Shown one piece after another: positions 1 through 12,528 of a stretch of 64,000 nucleotides of DNA. Origin of the DNA: Blasia pusilla (taxonomy: Eukaryota; Marchantiophyta; Marchantiopsida; Blasiales); contig CM114272.1 in NCBI GenBank assembly GCA_050084515.1, positions 12,214,001-12,278,000 on the forward strand, read 5' to 3'. Position 1 is the stretch's first letter; every line of letters begins with the position of its first letter. A program made the translations under genes and the position numbers. The notes below the pieces were generated by a model, which saw only the letters and a program-made list of their open reading frames with translations, was not told where the DNA came from and searched no databases.

Positions 1-779
1 TACACGAAATGGGCAAAGAAGTTTACTCACTGTTCCCAACCCAAATCCACTACGTGAGCGTCGCAGCTACGAACCCTTATAACGCAGTACCACAGGCGAC
101 TCCGCCCGGGAATCGTAGACTTGACGTAAGTCACACTGTCAATGATTTCCGTCTCAGGTCCCTTTGAAACCTGTCATGTGATAATGCGCAAAGATCGGCA
201 CATGCCGAGCTGGCTGTCAGGATTTCGTCGTAAGGAAGGGGGGGCAAATACCCCGACCAATAATGCGTGTTGAGCAGTGCGCACACCTGAGCTAGATGCC
301 TGTCGTTGATGACTGGTTCCTCCCAACTCTGGAGTCTTTCTCAACGTCCGCTCACTTCCCACCGCACTGACAAGAGTCCCACGGGTCGGGAAGGCCATCG
401 ATGAGTTACTGATTGAAGATACCATCCGGAGCCGACTATTCAACATTATTGGTTTCTTGTGACAATTCACAGATCTCCTACTGGTAAACTTTCGACCAAG
501 ACATTCGGTTATCGCCCAATATAGTCAATAGTCCTTACCTTGCCCTGCACCGACTGTCCGCGCCGACGAAAGTACGAATCCAGGAACTCAAAAGCCATCC
601 GAGGCTGTCTGATGGCATTTATTGCAGTGCGCCACACCGTTCCTCGCTTACTTATTGAGTCGACGCGCTGTTTCCTTCCATTCTCATTTTGGAAATGCTA
701 CTATGGAAAGGTGACACGTGGGGCTCCGTGTAATACTCTACATGGGTGAACTAAGCTACCAAGCGAACGAACGAACCAA
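1..779. other. No gene recognised
   Basis: Mixed-composition sequence with only short open frames (under 100 codons) that show no domain, motif or repeat I recognise. It could be intergenic DNA or the remains of an old insertion. Confidence 0.4.
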
Positions 780-1150
780 CTACCCATTTCACACTCACCA
801 TCACGTCGGAGTGAGTGGGTTGACGGACTTAACAGTCACTTCGTAACCCTTTTTTGAGGAAATTTTTTTGCTCCTCCCAAGCCTATAAGAGAGGGATTGA
901 TGGATTTCTCAAACCATGTTTCTCATATTGGGCTTTGGAACACCTCTCTTGCTTTGTTGTAGTAGGAACTAATATACTAGCATACGGATTCCCTCCTAGC
1001 TAGCGGAGGGAGGATATGGCTTGAGGTATATGCATGAGTGTATTTTTTTTATGTGTGGCTTTTCCCGTTTGTTAGGAAGATTGGTGTTGTATGGTGTGTA
1101 GATGTGACCAGCGATGTAGATTATGTAGCGATGTGTATGTGCAACATAAC
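780..1150 (+). repeat. LTR-like sequence, gypsy-family end motif
   Basis: Around 1110-1150 the plus strand carries a match to the distal end of the A block of the methyltransferase gypsy family (a GCGATGTGTATG core, also seen near 10600 in copy A2). Upstream is a possible TATA element (CTATAAGAG near 885). The motif lies in the orientation opposite to relic D, which begins just after it, so it may be the end of another plus-strand element or an inverted LTR piece. The left boundary is a guess. Confidence 0.3.
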
Positions 1151-1159
1151 ATGAATGAT

Positions 1160-2060
1160 GTACAATCTCAATTGCTCCCCTTAGTTGGTGGTTTCTAATT
1201 CCAAATAGCCTCCAAATTAAGTCTAAATGCTATGATCCTTTTCGATGCTAAGATCAAGAGGTTGAGTGCTATGTTGCCCCATGGTTAGTCACCTTCCTAA
1301 AATCCATACCAACAGTAGTCATCTTGTAATCTACCTATCACATCTATATACATCTAGCATAAAGCCAAGGTCCTTGAGGAACCAAATCAAGAGGCGATGT
1401 CAAACACGACATATGCCATCCTCAAGAACACCCATCATAGACTAGTATTGTGATTGCCCCTCTAGCAGACCCACACAACATCCATCTCAAGCTTGCAAGA
1501 ACAACTGCCAAGCTCTGATCCATAGTCCCATCCATGTTTACAAGATAACATGGCGCACAATTTCACATGTGATCTTTCCAAATGGTGCCATCACGACCCT
1601 CTAAAACAAGAAATCCTGAAGGTAAAATCTCTAGTACTTGTAGAATAATGCATCCCGTCGTCATGTCCAATGCCAACAATGTTGTCTGCTATAGGTAGAC
1701 ATAATGACTAGGATGGAATTGCGATATCTCTATTTGATAGCCTCTTCCACAAGTAGTTGCATATCTCAAAGGATCGTGATGTTAAGCGATAGCCAAGTTC
1801 TCAAACACCATAGGCATGACTCTCAAAAAGAGCTAATCCCATTGAGAACACACTTACACCCACATATCAAGGTCATCGAGGTCAAGAAACTCAACCACAG
1901 CTCATTGAATGGTTGACGGTAAAATTTGGCTCTCTCCCAAAGAGCAAGAAATATAGTGAAATTGATGCCAAGGATGTTTGTCGGCTGAAGCGGTAACCCA
2001 TTTACAACCACGGAAACTGTAGGTACCAATCTCCTAAGTTTCCACTCTAACTTGTACATT
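1160..2060 (-). pseudogene. Relic D: integrase C-terminus, PHD finger and 3'UTR of the methyltransferase gypsy family
   Basis: Read on the minus strand this aligns along its length with 10740-11620 of copy A2. It holds the integrase tail (about 1823-2060), then the PHD finger (about 1370-1480, with CGSARGA, DGCS and GWHMSCL recognisable), then the 3' untranslated segment ending near 1160. Reading frames are broken: a stop sits before GWHM and one finger cysteine reads as tyrosine. No RT or methyltransferase remains. It is the oldest-looking copy here and shows that the PHD finger is an old part of the family. Confidence 0.75.
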
Positions 2061-2282
2061 AAAATATTGATATATTTGCTTGTCTAATTGCAAGGTTCAA
2101 AGCACAAGGGTTGTGAAGCTGTAAAAGCCTCTTCTTTCCTGTTTATACTATATTGCCCCGAAGGAAGAGTTTGCGTTTGGAAGGCAAGGGGCATCAATAT
2201 TGTGGCCTAGATTTCAATCCAATAGTTTAGATATCTCTATGTCCCAATCCTGTGCAGATTAAAGGAGGCAGGCAAGGATAAA

Positions 2283-2643
2283 ATGGATATGCGTGCTATG
2301 AGACCTCATCTGGCCCGCATCGAGCTCGTAGAGGCCTGCCCTGAACTGTGGGCTAGCCCGTGCAGGCCTTGTGCAGGCCTCGCCACGGGCCTATGCTGGC
2401 AAGTAAGGGCTAAAGGGGTGGGGGTGCAGGCCAAGTGGGCTCGATGCGGGCCAAAAAATGGGTGGCAAGAACGGGCGACAAGTTTGTGAAGTGGATGCGG
2501 GTTGGTTGAGTGTGGGTCTAAGTTATGGGCGGGGGGAGGGGGTTGTGGGCGGCGGGTACCTAAGCCCGCACCAACATATCTTTCTAGGGACGGACATAAG
2601 TTCTCAGACATGGACATGTCCGCATGCAACCTTGGAAATATAG
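2283..2643. repeat. GC-rich interspersed repeat, copy 1
   Basis: A GC-rich island rich in GCGGGC/GCCCGC words in AT-rich surroundings. Its right part, with GGGCGGCGGGTAC followed by GGACATGTCCGCATGC, resembles the right part of the island at 4250-4920. Long open frames on both strands come from the base composition and show no known domain. It resembles non-autonomous DNA-transposon repeats of plants, but no terminal inverted repeat or target duplication was identified. Confidence 0.45.
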
Positions 2644-4249
2644 ATAGTCTAATGTCATGTGTTAGCTATATTTTTACACGAGATGTTGAAAAATCATTTT
2701 TAGTGGATTATATGATTGTGTCACAATACTAACTTGCACATTCTATTGTAGCCGCTAGGGATGCATCCATCTATCCATATTATTTCCCAACCGTGGTGAA
2801 TTACCAAATTAGATGCCATACTGGGTTTCTATGATGATGTAGTGACTGTCACCAATGGGGTGTATATATATATATTTCCTCCTTCTTGGCCCCTATTGGA
2901 TATTTGACTCAACAACCATCATGGGTAAGGCATTACTTTGGTGAGTTTATAACTAATCAAATGTGGTGGTGGGCTTTTCTATATATATGAAGGGAGGGGC
3001 AACATTCCCACAAGCACCATCTTCGCCAATCCACTCTATGGGAGTGGAGCAAGTAGATGTATATCGTAGTGGGACACACTTATGTGCAACATCACGTTCA
3101 CCTAAAGATGTGACTCTTCCAGTTTATGCAACAACAAGTAATACATGAGGGATGCTATTGCTAATATTTCACAATTGGAGCAACTATTTGAGTGTATAAT
3201 TGTGCTTATGGCATGTTTCCAGAGATGTAACATGGATGTGTCTGATGGTCTATTATGGTAGGAACTTTGAATAGGAGAAAGAAGGAATCGAACAAAGTCT
3301 GACTGATGGTCACGTGACGTATATGCACGAAAAGACCACTATTTAAAGCCTCGATGGGAATTGATGCCCAATGGCCTTCCCTTAATCAAGGATTCAGGTT
3401 ATGAACCCTGGTTAAATGAATTCAAGGTATGTTCTTCGAATAGATTTTCTTTGGAGTCACCATAAGAAGGAAAATAATAGTAAGGAATACAATTAGTGAA
3501 GGTTTAGCAAGAATGACTTACATCAAGTCCATCTAGACCTACACGGTCGGAGTAATTTTGATCTTAAACCTTGGACCTTGCTTGAGCCATCTTTCTAGCT
3601 TTCAACTTACCCTCTTCAGAGACTCAGAGAGCCAATAATCTACCAATCATCCCCATGACTCCTCATTGGTATGAGGATGACACAAGACTTCACAATCAGC
3701 CCCATGATTCAATCAATAGTTCCTAACATTAGCAAGCCATTTTTTAGAAATTGGACTATTTTTTTCCTCATATACTCTAGAGATAGAGATGTTGCACCAA
3801 CATAGGTGTATGCCTCAAGGATGTGATTTTGCATGACTGCCATGCTCAACAGAATTTTTTTACAAAGCTCAACGCATCACAAGCCTTAGACTAAGTACCT
3901 TAGTACCTTGTGTCTACCAAAGATTCAAGAGGATAAATGTTGTTTTCCCTACCCCTATAAGCTCCTTGGATACATAGTACCTAGGAATTTCCCTAGTCAG
4001 CGATCAAGTGTAACAACGAGTTAATGAAAGCTTGTTTTGCATGGTGTGCATGGACAGTCCAAGGTATCAAACTCCACAAGGACCCACAAAGAAGAACCAA
4101 AATAAAATGCTAAGCGATTTGGCTTCACCCAAATGAGTTCATTGGTGCTTAAACACTCACTATAGTCATGTTTGAGATTCCCTTCCTTATTATGATGTTT
4201 TTTTGGATTGATCTCAATTTCCTAAAACTATGTTCTCATATCATAGTGT
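2644..4249. other. No gene recognised
   Basis: AT-rich sequence with short open frames only. A TATATATATA run lies near 2864. No transposon end, RNA gene or conserved coding segment was seen. Confidence 0.4.
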
Positions 4250-4920
4250 TGGGCCCCCATTGGGCGGGCTCAGAACCGTTGCTGAGCCCACCCTACATGC
4301 TCACTTGTGGGCCATGTACGGGCATTGTACTTGCCCAAGTCTGCCCAATGGGGATCAGCCTTGGCTCACGGTTGCACACGGAAAAAGTTCGTGTCTGCGG
4401 ACTTATGTGCGTCTTATGGATGGACATTTCCGTGCGGGTCCGGGTACTTGCAGCCAACACCTGAGCCCACGCAAAGCCCATCGTGTAGACCCATGTTAAC
4501 AAAGCCTATACCCATTTCGTGCTGGTTGCGGGCCACGCAACCTACACGCCTGTAGGGCGGGCTTGGCCCTCATTGGGTGGGCCCAAGCATGCGTAGGGCC
4601 CGCATGGAGGGTTGGGGGCCCGCACAAAGCCAAGCAACAAGTGCGGGTTCCGTCTCAGTCCGTGAGCCCGGGTCTATGGGGCGGGCTCCTCGGTGGGCTT
4701 AGATGCAGGCCGAGCATGTCCATCCGGTGGACAGACTCATCCGTTTTTGTGCAACCTTTCCTTGGCTGCACGCTTGCCACAGGCCGTAAACCGGGTGCGG
4801 GCTCAACCAGCCCGGATCTATGCGATAGGCTTAGCGGGCTCAAGGGCAGGCTTGGATGCGGGCGGCGGGTACTTGAGCGGCATGTCTGTGGACTTGTCCG
4901 TTTTCGTGCATCCTTTTTTT
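4250..4920. repeat. GC-rich interspersed repeat, copy 2
   Basis: A second, longer GC-rich island of the same style as 2283-2643, full of GGGCGGGC/GCCCGC words, sharing a GCGGCGGGTACTTGAG segment and a nearby CATGTC/GTCCG motif near 4860-4900. It has sharp boundaries against AT-rich flanks. The overlapping open frames (for example 4563-4922) are low-complexity by-products. Probably a non-autonomous mobile repeat; the family is not recognised. Confidence 0.45.
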
Positions 4921-5427
4921 AGATGGATTCCACTATTTTTATTATGGTCGATATCTTAAGACTTTCACAATATTATGGTTAATTATATCTCTTCTTGTCT
5001 TGAATAATATGTCTACTTTTGGTCCTATTGATAAACAGTTGGATAATCTATCTCACTTATCTTGTTTTACACATCGGCCTCCTCCTTAAGTCGCACTAGA
5101 AAAAAAACTTGGTTTTATCACTTATTTAAGTTATATATCTCAATCAATGACTACAAATAACTAGTTACTTGTGGAGACACAAAACCCAAGTCATGAAAGC
5201 CAAATGACTAACACAACTGCCTTAGTTAAGTGACGTCGATGACTCAACCAAGTAGTTATTTCATCACGATTACCACATCATTTGATGATGTGTAATAATG
5301 ACACATTATCATATGAAATTTACTTGCCATATCAGCTTGAGCACTTGAAGTTTTATAAGTTGTCTTATTTTTCCATGTCTCATCATGAATCATGATCAAG
5401 TGACATGGAAAAATAATACAATTTATA
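4921..5427. other. AT-rich flank with a CACTAG terminus-like motif
   Basis: AT-rich sequence without coding potential. At 5094 a CACTAG followed by an A-run and GGTTTTATCAC looks like the end of a second CACTA-type element. A partial inverted match (AGTGATAAAAC) starts near 9744, next to the right end of the well-defined element. No target duplication was found for this outer pair. Confidence 0.35.
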
Positions 5428-5439
5428 CACTAGAAGGAA
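5428..5439 (+). repeat. CACTA left terminal inverted repeat
   Basis: CACTAGAAGGAA, perfectly inverted at 9735-9746; one extra A follows before the match continues as TA. Directly preceded by ATA, one arm of the target duplication. Confidence 0.75.
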
Positions 5440-6379
5440 ATACATGTTTTTAACACTAAGATATTTACAACTACATCCCAAAACAATAGATATACAACTA
5501 ACCCGACTTCAAATATTGACGTGTCATATGTTAGTTTTATTTTAAAACTAGGATGAACTACATATTAGTGATGTCGCATTAGTATTATATTGTTAATAAA
5601 ATTGAATTGGATAATTATTAATCTTATAATTTCCAAATAATGACGTGTCATATATAGATTCTAACTTAAGTTGGTAAAACTAAATGTAGTTACAACTAGT
5701 TTTAAAATAGATACTAAATAATAGAAAGATGTAAATTTTGGATCGATCATAAAAAATAAATTTAAAACTAATTTTCATATAAATGACATGGAATTTATAG
5801 TACTAGATCTAGTTCTAAATAATGTTGTATGACATGGCTAGACATGGTTGGCCAAGAAACATGAATATATTTATATTCGTGGGAGATTTTTTTTTCCAAA
5901 AACAGATTTGAAATATGTCACCTCTCTCAAACTCTCTTGCATGAGAATTGCCTTTCCCAAAGCCCAAGTCCTATGTACTAGGATAAAAATGAGGGTTTGA
6001 AACAGGGGCCGAGATTGTGGGAGGGTCGAGAAATTGCATCAATTATTTCACAATGCTCTTTTTTATCCTTGACTATGTAGCTCTTTCCAAATCTCCATTC
6101 TCTTGTCAATCCCCAACTGTTGGCCTTTTCGAAAACAAATGTTGGCACCCACGCTATTTTTGAGCGAAATGAGTCTAGCACAATAAGAACATTCTTGTAA
6201 GTTCTTGACATATGCCTTGGCTGATGGTTTGCCGCCGGTCAAAGTTCCCCCCATTAGTGATAGATAGTGATAATCGTGAGAGTAATTCTATGCTTCGCTG
6301 ATTTTATGAATGCCTAATCGCGACGAGTATGGTCGGGAAAAGTGAGTCTTATACACTTGGCTGCATATTTCTTGGATCA

Positions 6380-6828
<449 letters not shown>

Positions 6829-7885
6829 AATTCATTCAATGTTTCATTCTCTCACTTCACTCTTTCATAGCTTCGTCCTCCATGCCCACTAATTACGTCA
6901 TGGGCCATCTACATGTACTCAACCCAAGAAGATTGACTCTCATGTGCGTTATGTTTCGAATATTACCTCCTTGGGTTGGTCGTGAACTTGCTCTACATTT
7001 TGGAGTTTAGACCTCTGGAATGGAAGTTTTGTCTTTGCAATCAATGTTTGGTCGCAACCATCCCATGTTTTCCTTTTTATGGGCAAGAGAATCTTCAATG
7101 TAGGAGCGTGGAATGCAAGATATAATGTACACCATCAAACACAACAAATCTAATTGGTTGAAGGGCTTTGTAATCTACCACTGGTTTGATCTGCTGCATC
7201 AGAAAAATCTATTTGGGGGCAAGTACACAATATTTGCAGGTCTTGAAGAGTGCATTTGCTCTGCTGCAAATTTTTCCCTTAACGATGATGAAATAGAATA
7301 TCTTCTTACCATTTTGCCTTCTCGGTGTGAGGTTGGTCGTCGAATCGCTGTGTCTTGGGAGTTCCTACTGTAGGAAGCCTGCTGAGAGGTTGTACTCACT
7401 AAGTAGTTCATGTCGTAGCATTGTGGCCATAAACCTTGTTGAGAGGGAGAGAATATACTCATTAATTCAAATGTAATGCTTTGATCTCTGAATTCTCCTT
7501 GCTCTCCCCACCAACACTACACGTTGCATGCATGTATAATGCCTTTCAAACCTAGGGATGATGTGTTTGACAATTTTCTTGCTTCATCCTATCCTACTTA
7601 CAAGATAGGGTCCTACCAGAGAAGGCACTATCATTCCCCGCTAGCCACACTATTGTGCTCTATTCCATTGAGAGAAAAATCCTATTATGCATTTCATGGA
7701 GTCTCTTCTTTAATTTTTTGTTCTCAGAATGATGGAGCCTTATGAACTACTTGATTTTTTTCAAAACTCGGTGCTTCCTACCTTGACAGGCACAACAAGG
7801 AGTCGTGTAAACCCACCTACGTGCTGCAATTGGCTATCTTATTTTGCAAACTTATTGTGAAGGGATGATCTCATATAAGTGACTC

Positions 7886-8726
7886 TTGCCAACTACAGAA
7901 ACAATCTTTTCCCTCTCCCAAGATGTGAGGAAAGAACTCTCAGATCTTGGTAGAATTGCGCGCCATGATGAGAAGCTTTGGCGAAGAGAAAACGAGGCAG
8001 CAAGGTTTTTAGGGCTACAAAAGCTTAGATGTCCTTGTAATGAATGTAAGGGAATCAAATTGAGATTATTGCACATAGTTGAAAAAAATTTGATTGAATA
8101 TAAGCGGCATCCTTCAAGGCAGATCTAGAGAAATACAAAAGATTATGACTCCTCAGATGAAGAGTGGAAATCACAAGACATGGATTGTGAAAGAGTAGAA
8201 GAAAATCCAACTCAAACAAAAAGTGTTGATGAGATCAACCAACCAGATATTGATAATATGTATATTTTCATTATAAAGTGCATGGATGGTGTTACGATCT
8301 TGAAATATTCATCCAATATTCCCAACAATGGATGGAGTCTCAAGAAGGTAAGATCATATATTCCAGCTTATTGTTATGTGGATGCCTACATATGGGAAAG
8401 CCTGGGAAGTATTTAACAAAAATCTTCATTTCTCCTTGTAGTTAGCAATAGGAGATCATGTTTTCCTATCTAAAAGCCGGAAGGGATGGGAGCATATTGG
8501 TATTGGAAGGGTGAGTGGCATTGCTGGTCGAGATAATTGCCGTGGCAAACAAATTCCGCTTGGGCTCGTCAAGCTCGATGTCATTGATGTTACTGAAGGT
8601 GATGCAAATTTTCCTTTTCCAAATGTAGATGATTTTCCACCATCGACACAACTCAAGCATGCAGCTGGAAGTTCAATTTTGTGGCGAGAGAAATCAGTGA
8701 AGAAGATCCTGCCTAGAGCGGTTTAA
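7886..8726 (+). pseudogene. CACTA-associated gene remnant with transposase-associated-domain-like zinc motif and one intron
   Basis: One frame runs 7886-8347, then a likely intron 8348-8441 (donor GTAAGA after CTCAAGAAG, acceptor TCTCCTTGTAG), then an in-phase exon 8442-8726 ending at a stop. The first exon has LRCPCNECKG, a pattern like the transposase-associated domain found with CACTA TNP2 transposases, followed by an acidic DSSDEEW linker. The second exon (LAIGDHVFLSKSRKGWEHIG, RDNCRG) is a compact basic domain I do not recognise. A TAG at 8126-8128 interrupts exon 1. No good ATG precedes 7886; an acceptor-like CCAACTACAG at 7889-7898 could mark an exon start just inside the frame. Its place inside the CACTA element suggests it is the transposon's own accessory gene. 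Confidence 0.5.
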
Positions 8727-9282
8727 TATATTTTGGCAAGTATGTTTATTTTGTCATAGAAATTTTAGGAATTTCTACACATTTAGTCTACTTACCTTGG
8801 AGACCCTTCCTTCTAGGTTTTAAGACTTTTGTTCTTATACCTTCAATTTTTATAAACTCTATAATTGGAATGTGCATTTGTTATTAAATGCCTTTTTTCT
8901 ACTTACCATGATGAATTCCAATTCCAGGATTTTTCCATGAGATTGTGTCAATTTTGAATGATTCTTCTTTAATGTTGAAAGATGGCATTCATACCCTCAT
9001 ACTCTCAAATAACAATATCTCATACTCTCAAATCATAATGATAATTGGTTTTGGTATTCGATACAACTACATTTAGTACCAAACTAGTAATACTTCTCAA
9101 TTTACAACTACAACTATACCTTACATTCTACAACCAAAATTGGTCATAAAATAATTGGCCATAGTCTCTAAAGTAGGAGTTCACCGGATCAACATAAGCT
9201 GTTGGGGACATGACATTGTCATTTCAATTAAACTAAATATGGTTCTCCAAAATCCACATGGCACACCAAAATATGGACACTT

Positions 9283-9453
9283 GACATTTTTTTTTACTAA
9301 TATAAGACTAATATTAGTGAATTAATTATTACTTATGATACTAATGTACGACTAAAGAACCTATAATGACATATTTTTTTACTAACATTAGACCAATATT
9401 AGTAAATTGATTATTACTTATGATACTAATGTACAATTAAAGAACCTATAATG
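9283..9453. repeat. Tandem duplication of an 85-bp unit
   Basis: Two adjacent units (9283-9367 and 9368-9453) share GACAT, a T-run, ACTAA, AATATTAGT, TTATTACTTATGATACTAAT and AAAGAACCTATAATG, with scattered substitutions. They lie in the right subterminal part of the CACTA element. Confidence 0.7.
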
Positions 9454-9734
9454 CTTGCACGTGCTACACATTATTACACTCCATCTCATCATCTCACTAT
9501 TGCAATATCATCCTCATACAATTGATGACTCTACTCTATCTAGTGTCAAAATATCAAAGTCATATCTTGTGTACCATGCCACATAGGATTGATGATGTGT
9601 CTATTTTACAACTGGGAATCCAATACGACGAGTCCTTAGACACTATAATATTTTTAGTTGTATATGTAGTCATTAGTCATAATCTCTCATTTATAACCAA
9701 GACTAGTTGTAACAGCTAGTATCTAAACAATATA

Positions 9735-9746
9735 TTCCTTCTAGTG
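9735..9746 (-). repeat. CACTA right terminal inverted repeat
   Basis: TTCCTTCTAGTG on the plus strand, the exact inverse of the left terminus, followed by ATA at 9747-9749. Confidence 0.75.
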
Positions 9747-9960
9747 ATAAAACGTAGTTATATATATTTTGTTTTGCGCTTCATAACATGAGAACTAACT
9801 AGGTCATGAATAAAAATATGGGTTGAAGATATGGAAAATATCTCACACCATCTAGGGATATAGTATTAATTTTCTTTTGTTTAGCTTTTAGATGAACATG
9901 ACCTTATTTGACATTCTTGTTCATAAGGAGGCTTGGACTTCCTCTTCTTCTTAAGAGAAG

Positions 9961-10738
9961 TTTCGTGCGCATACACATTGCTACACAACATACATCATTG
10001 TCATCGAACACACACACAAACAAACATGATCCCATGCTAACTCATGGCATCCATACATAGAGGCGAGAAGTACCAAAATATCTCCAATAAAGTAAGATCC
10101 AATCTCTCTCTACACAATCTCACACCATAGCTCTCAAAGATGTGCACTCTCTCTCATGTCAAACCAAATCCACTCTCCTAATGAGAGGCTTGGGTTACAC
10201 TCACAAGCCAAGGGACCATAGCTCCGCTGTCTTATGCCAAGAGGTTCAACAAAGAGAGAATGAGCTCTCAAGCTCTCTCTCTTGGAGGTATACCCCCTTC
10301 CCTCTCCCAAGCCCTCTCAACGGTAACCTATGCTCGCAGGTCACCTCCTTGGCTCTTGACCTGATGTAGCGGGTCAAGGACCACTTCCCAAAGTGGAAAG
10401 TCAACTATCCCCAACATGGAAACTTACCCGAAATAGTAAGTTTATCTATATGGCTCCAAATGAGCTGAAACGAAGGGAAACCAGGGAAACCTCAGAGAGC
10501 AAGTTTCTCAGGGCCTCAACAAGTCATCCTCAATCTCCTAGGCCTATCCTCTACTACTCGTGCAGACGCTCTGCTAGATCCCACCGATCTATCCTAACAG
10601 TCGTGACAACTATTGTGCGCATACACATCGCTACACAACATACATCGCTATCACCGAACACACACACAAACACATACAATCGCATGCTAACTCATGGCAT
10701 CCATACATAGAGGCGAGAAGTACCAAAATATCTCCAAT
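9961..10738 (-). repeat. A2 3' terminal repeats in the order A-B-A
   Basis: Block A occurs twice as a direct repeat (10611-10738 and 9961-10087, sharing CTCATGGCATCCATACATAG on the plus strand) and flanks block B (10088-10608). On the minus strand B starts TGTCACGAC and the distal A ends CGCACGAAA. The same A-B-A order with different sequence occurs at 47109-47689 in copy B. A GGGTGGCA stretch just upstream of the first A may be the polypurine tract. Confidence 0.75.
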
Positions 10739-10924
10739 TGCCACCCTAGCTGGTGGTTAGGTCCCTCTAACTCCAGATAGCCATCTATCCCTACCTACCA
10801 CGACATGCATCTCTAGGATGCTAAGAGCAGAAAGGCCGGGTGCTCATGTGGCCCCATTATTAGTCGCCTTCCTGTCATCCATGTTACAGAAAAAGTCGGT
10901 ATCGAAACCTACCTAGTATCTCCT

Positions 10925-12468
10925 CTATGTACATGTGGGACACATCCATCGTCCCCGAGGAACCCTAATGAGAGGTGGCGTCAAACATGCCATATGCCAA
11001 CCTCTCGAACATCCATCACACACTAGCTTCGTGGCCGCACCACGAGAAGAACCACACAATATACAACGCAAGCATGCAGAAACTACTGCTGAGCTCGGAT
11101 CTACTGTACCATCAATGTTAGGAAGGTGACATGGCACATAATTACGCACATGGTCCTTCCATACCATACCATAGCGTCCCTCTAGCAAGAGAACACCGGA
11201 TGGCAAAAAATCACTCACTCTTAGGATAGTGCGTCATGCAGTCACATCCAACGTCGGCGGTGCCATCTGCTGCAAGTAGACATAATCTCCTTGATGAAAC
11301 CTCCGGATAGTTGGTCGATAAGCACCACCCCGAATAGTCGCATACCTCAACATATCTCGATGTTGCGCAATCACCAAGTTCTCGAACGCCATGGGCATCA
11401 CTCTCCAAAACAACTCAGCCCTCTGAGAACATGCTCGCATCCATACATCTGGGTCATCAAGGTCCAGCAGTTCACTAGCATCTCGACGAATGGCTCTCAA
11501 GATAAATCTGGCTCTTGGCCATAAAGTAGTAAGTACGGTGAAAAAGACGCTAAGGATGCCTGCCTGCTGAATCTGTATCCCATCGCCAACCATGGCAACT
11601 AGAGGTCCCAATCTCCTAGGTGACCTCTTTGCAAGCCATACTTGCGTAACCCCCTCTTCACCGTATGTACAACTCTCTCCGCTAATCCATCCACCTCAGG
11701 ATGATCTCGCGAAGTCGTGCGGCGGTCGATCAGCTCCTGATCACACAAGGCCTCGAACTTATCGCGAAACTCGGTACCCTGATCTGTCAACACCTCATCC
11801 GGAGTACCATAATGACTCAACACTCTGTCAAGGAAGGCATAAGCTACTCCCTCACTTTCTTTGTTAGGCAATGCAACCAACTCGATCCACTTTGAGAAGT
11901 GCTCGACCATCACCAACACATAACGACTGTGAGGCTCCGTGAAAGGCAAAGTTCTTGCAAAATCCAAACTTCATCAATATCCTAAGCCCATGATTGGTAA
12001 TGGATGCAATTGTGGAGTCGGAGCATTGAACGATCCTTGAACTCGATCACACACCATGCACCTGGCAACAAACTGCTGAATGTGAATCTGCATGCCTCGC
12101 CACGAATACTGAATCTGGAGCAAGCTGTACGTCCACTTCATCCCAAAGTGATCCAACTCCTTGTGGGCATGCATCACTAGTCGTGCTCTCTACAAAGGAT
12201 GTGGCACTATGCGTACTCTACCATCCTCCCAAACCCTCAAAACATGTGTCCCCTCCCAACGGAACCCTTTGGCCCGCTGTAGGATCCGATCCCGCTGTCT
12301 AGCACCCACGGTGCTCGCAACGCTGCGAGTACAAAGGTACTCCAAGACTACTCCATCATCATGAATATCTCGGCCACTTGTCATCTCCTCATTGGCCTTG
12401 GGATCCAAGGACTCTCCACAAGACCTCGCCATCGAAGTCTCCACACTCTGGCTCTCCATAGCCAACAT
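10925..12468 (-). pseudogene. A2 integrase and C-terminal PHD finger
   Basis: Reading 12468 to 10925: an integrase lead-in (ERDRILQRAK-like, WEDGRVRIVP), the zinc-binding HHCC region (HAHKELDHFGMKW, then CMVCDRV, about 12000-12177), the catalytic core (DFARTLPF for the first Asp, LTDQGTEF for the second, DHPEVDGLAERV for the Glu, about 11700-11960), and an SH3-like tail (GDYVYLQQM, SGVLLLEG). The last part is a PHD finger with Cys4-His-Cys3 spacing: CILC, CDGC, GWHMAC and WMCPTC, ending at a stop at 10925-10927. Several frameshifts separate the pieces. The PHD replaces the chromodomain that many plant gypsy elements carry at this position. Its ligand is unknown; PHD fingers usually bind histone H3 tails. 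Confidence 0.85.
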
Positions 12469-12528
12469 GCCTAAATAGGCTGACGCGTGCCATCCTGGTA
12501 CTAACTCCTCATTAATCTCTCCATGCCA

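Noticed and set aside
2306-2629. Proline/histidine-rich protein on the minus strand of the GC-rich island
   Set aside because: Composition-driven frame in a repeat; overlapping frames exist on the other strand.
9283-9453. CRISPR-like array
   Set aside because: Only two adjacent imperfect 85-bp units without spacers, in eukaryotic transposon DNA.
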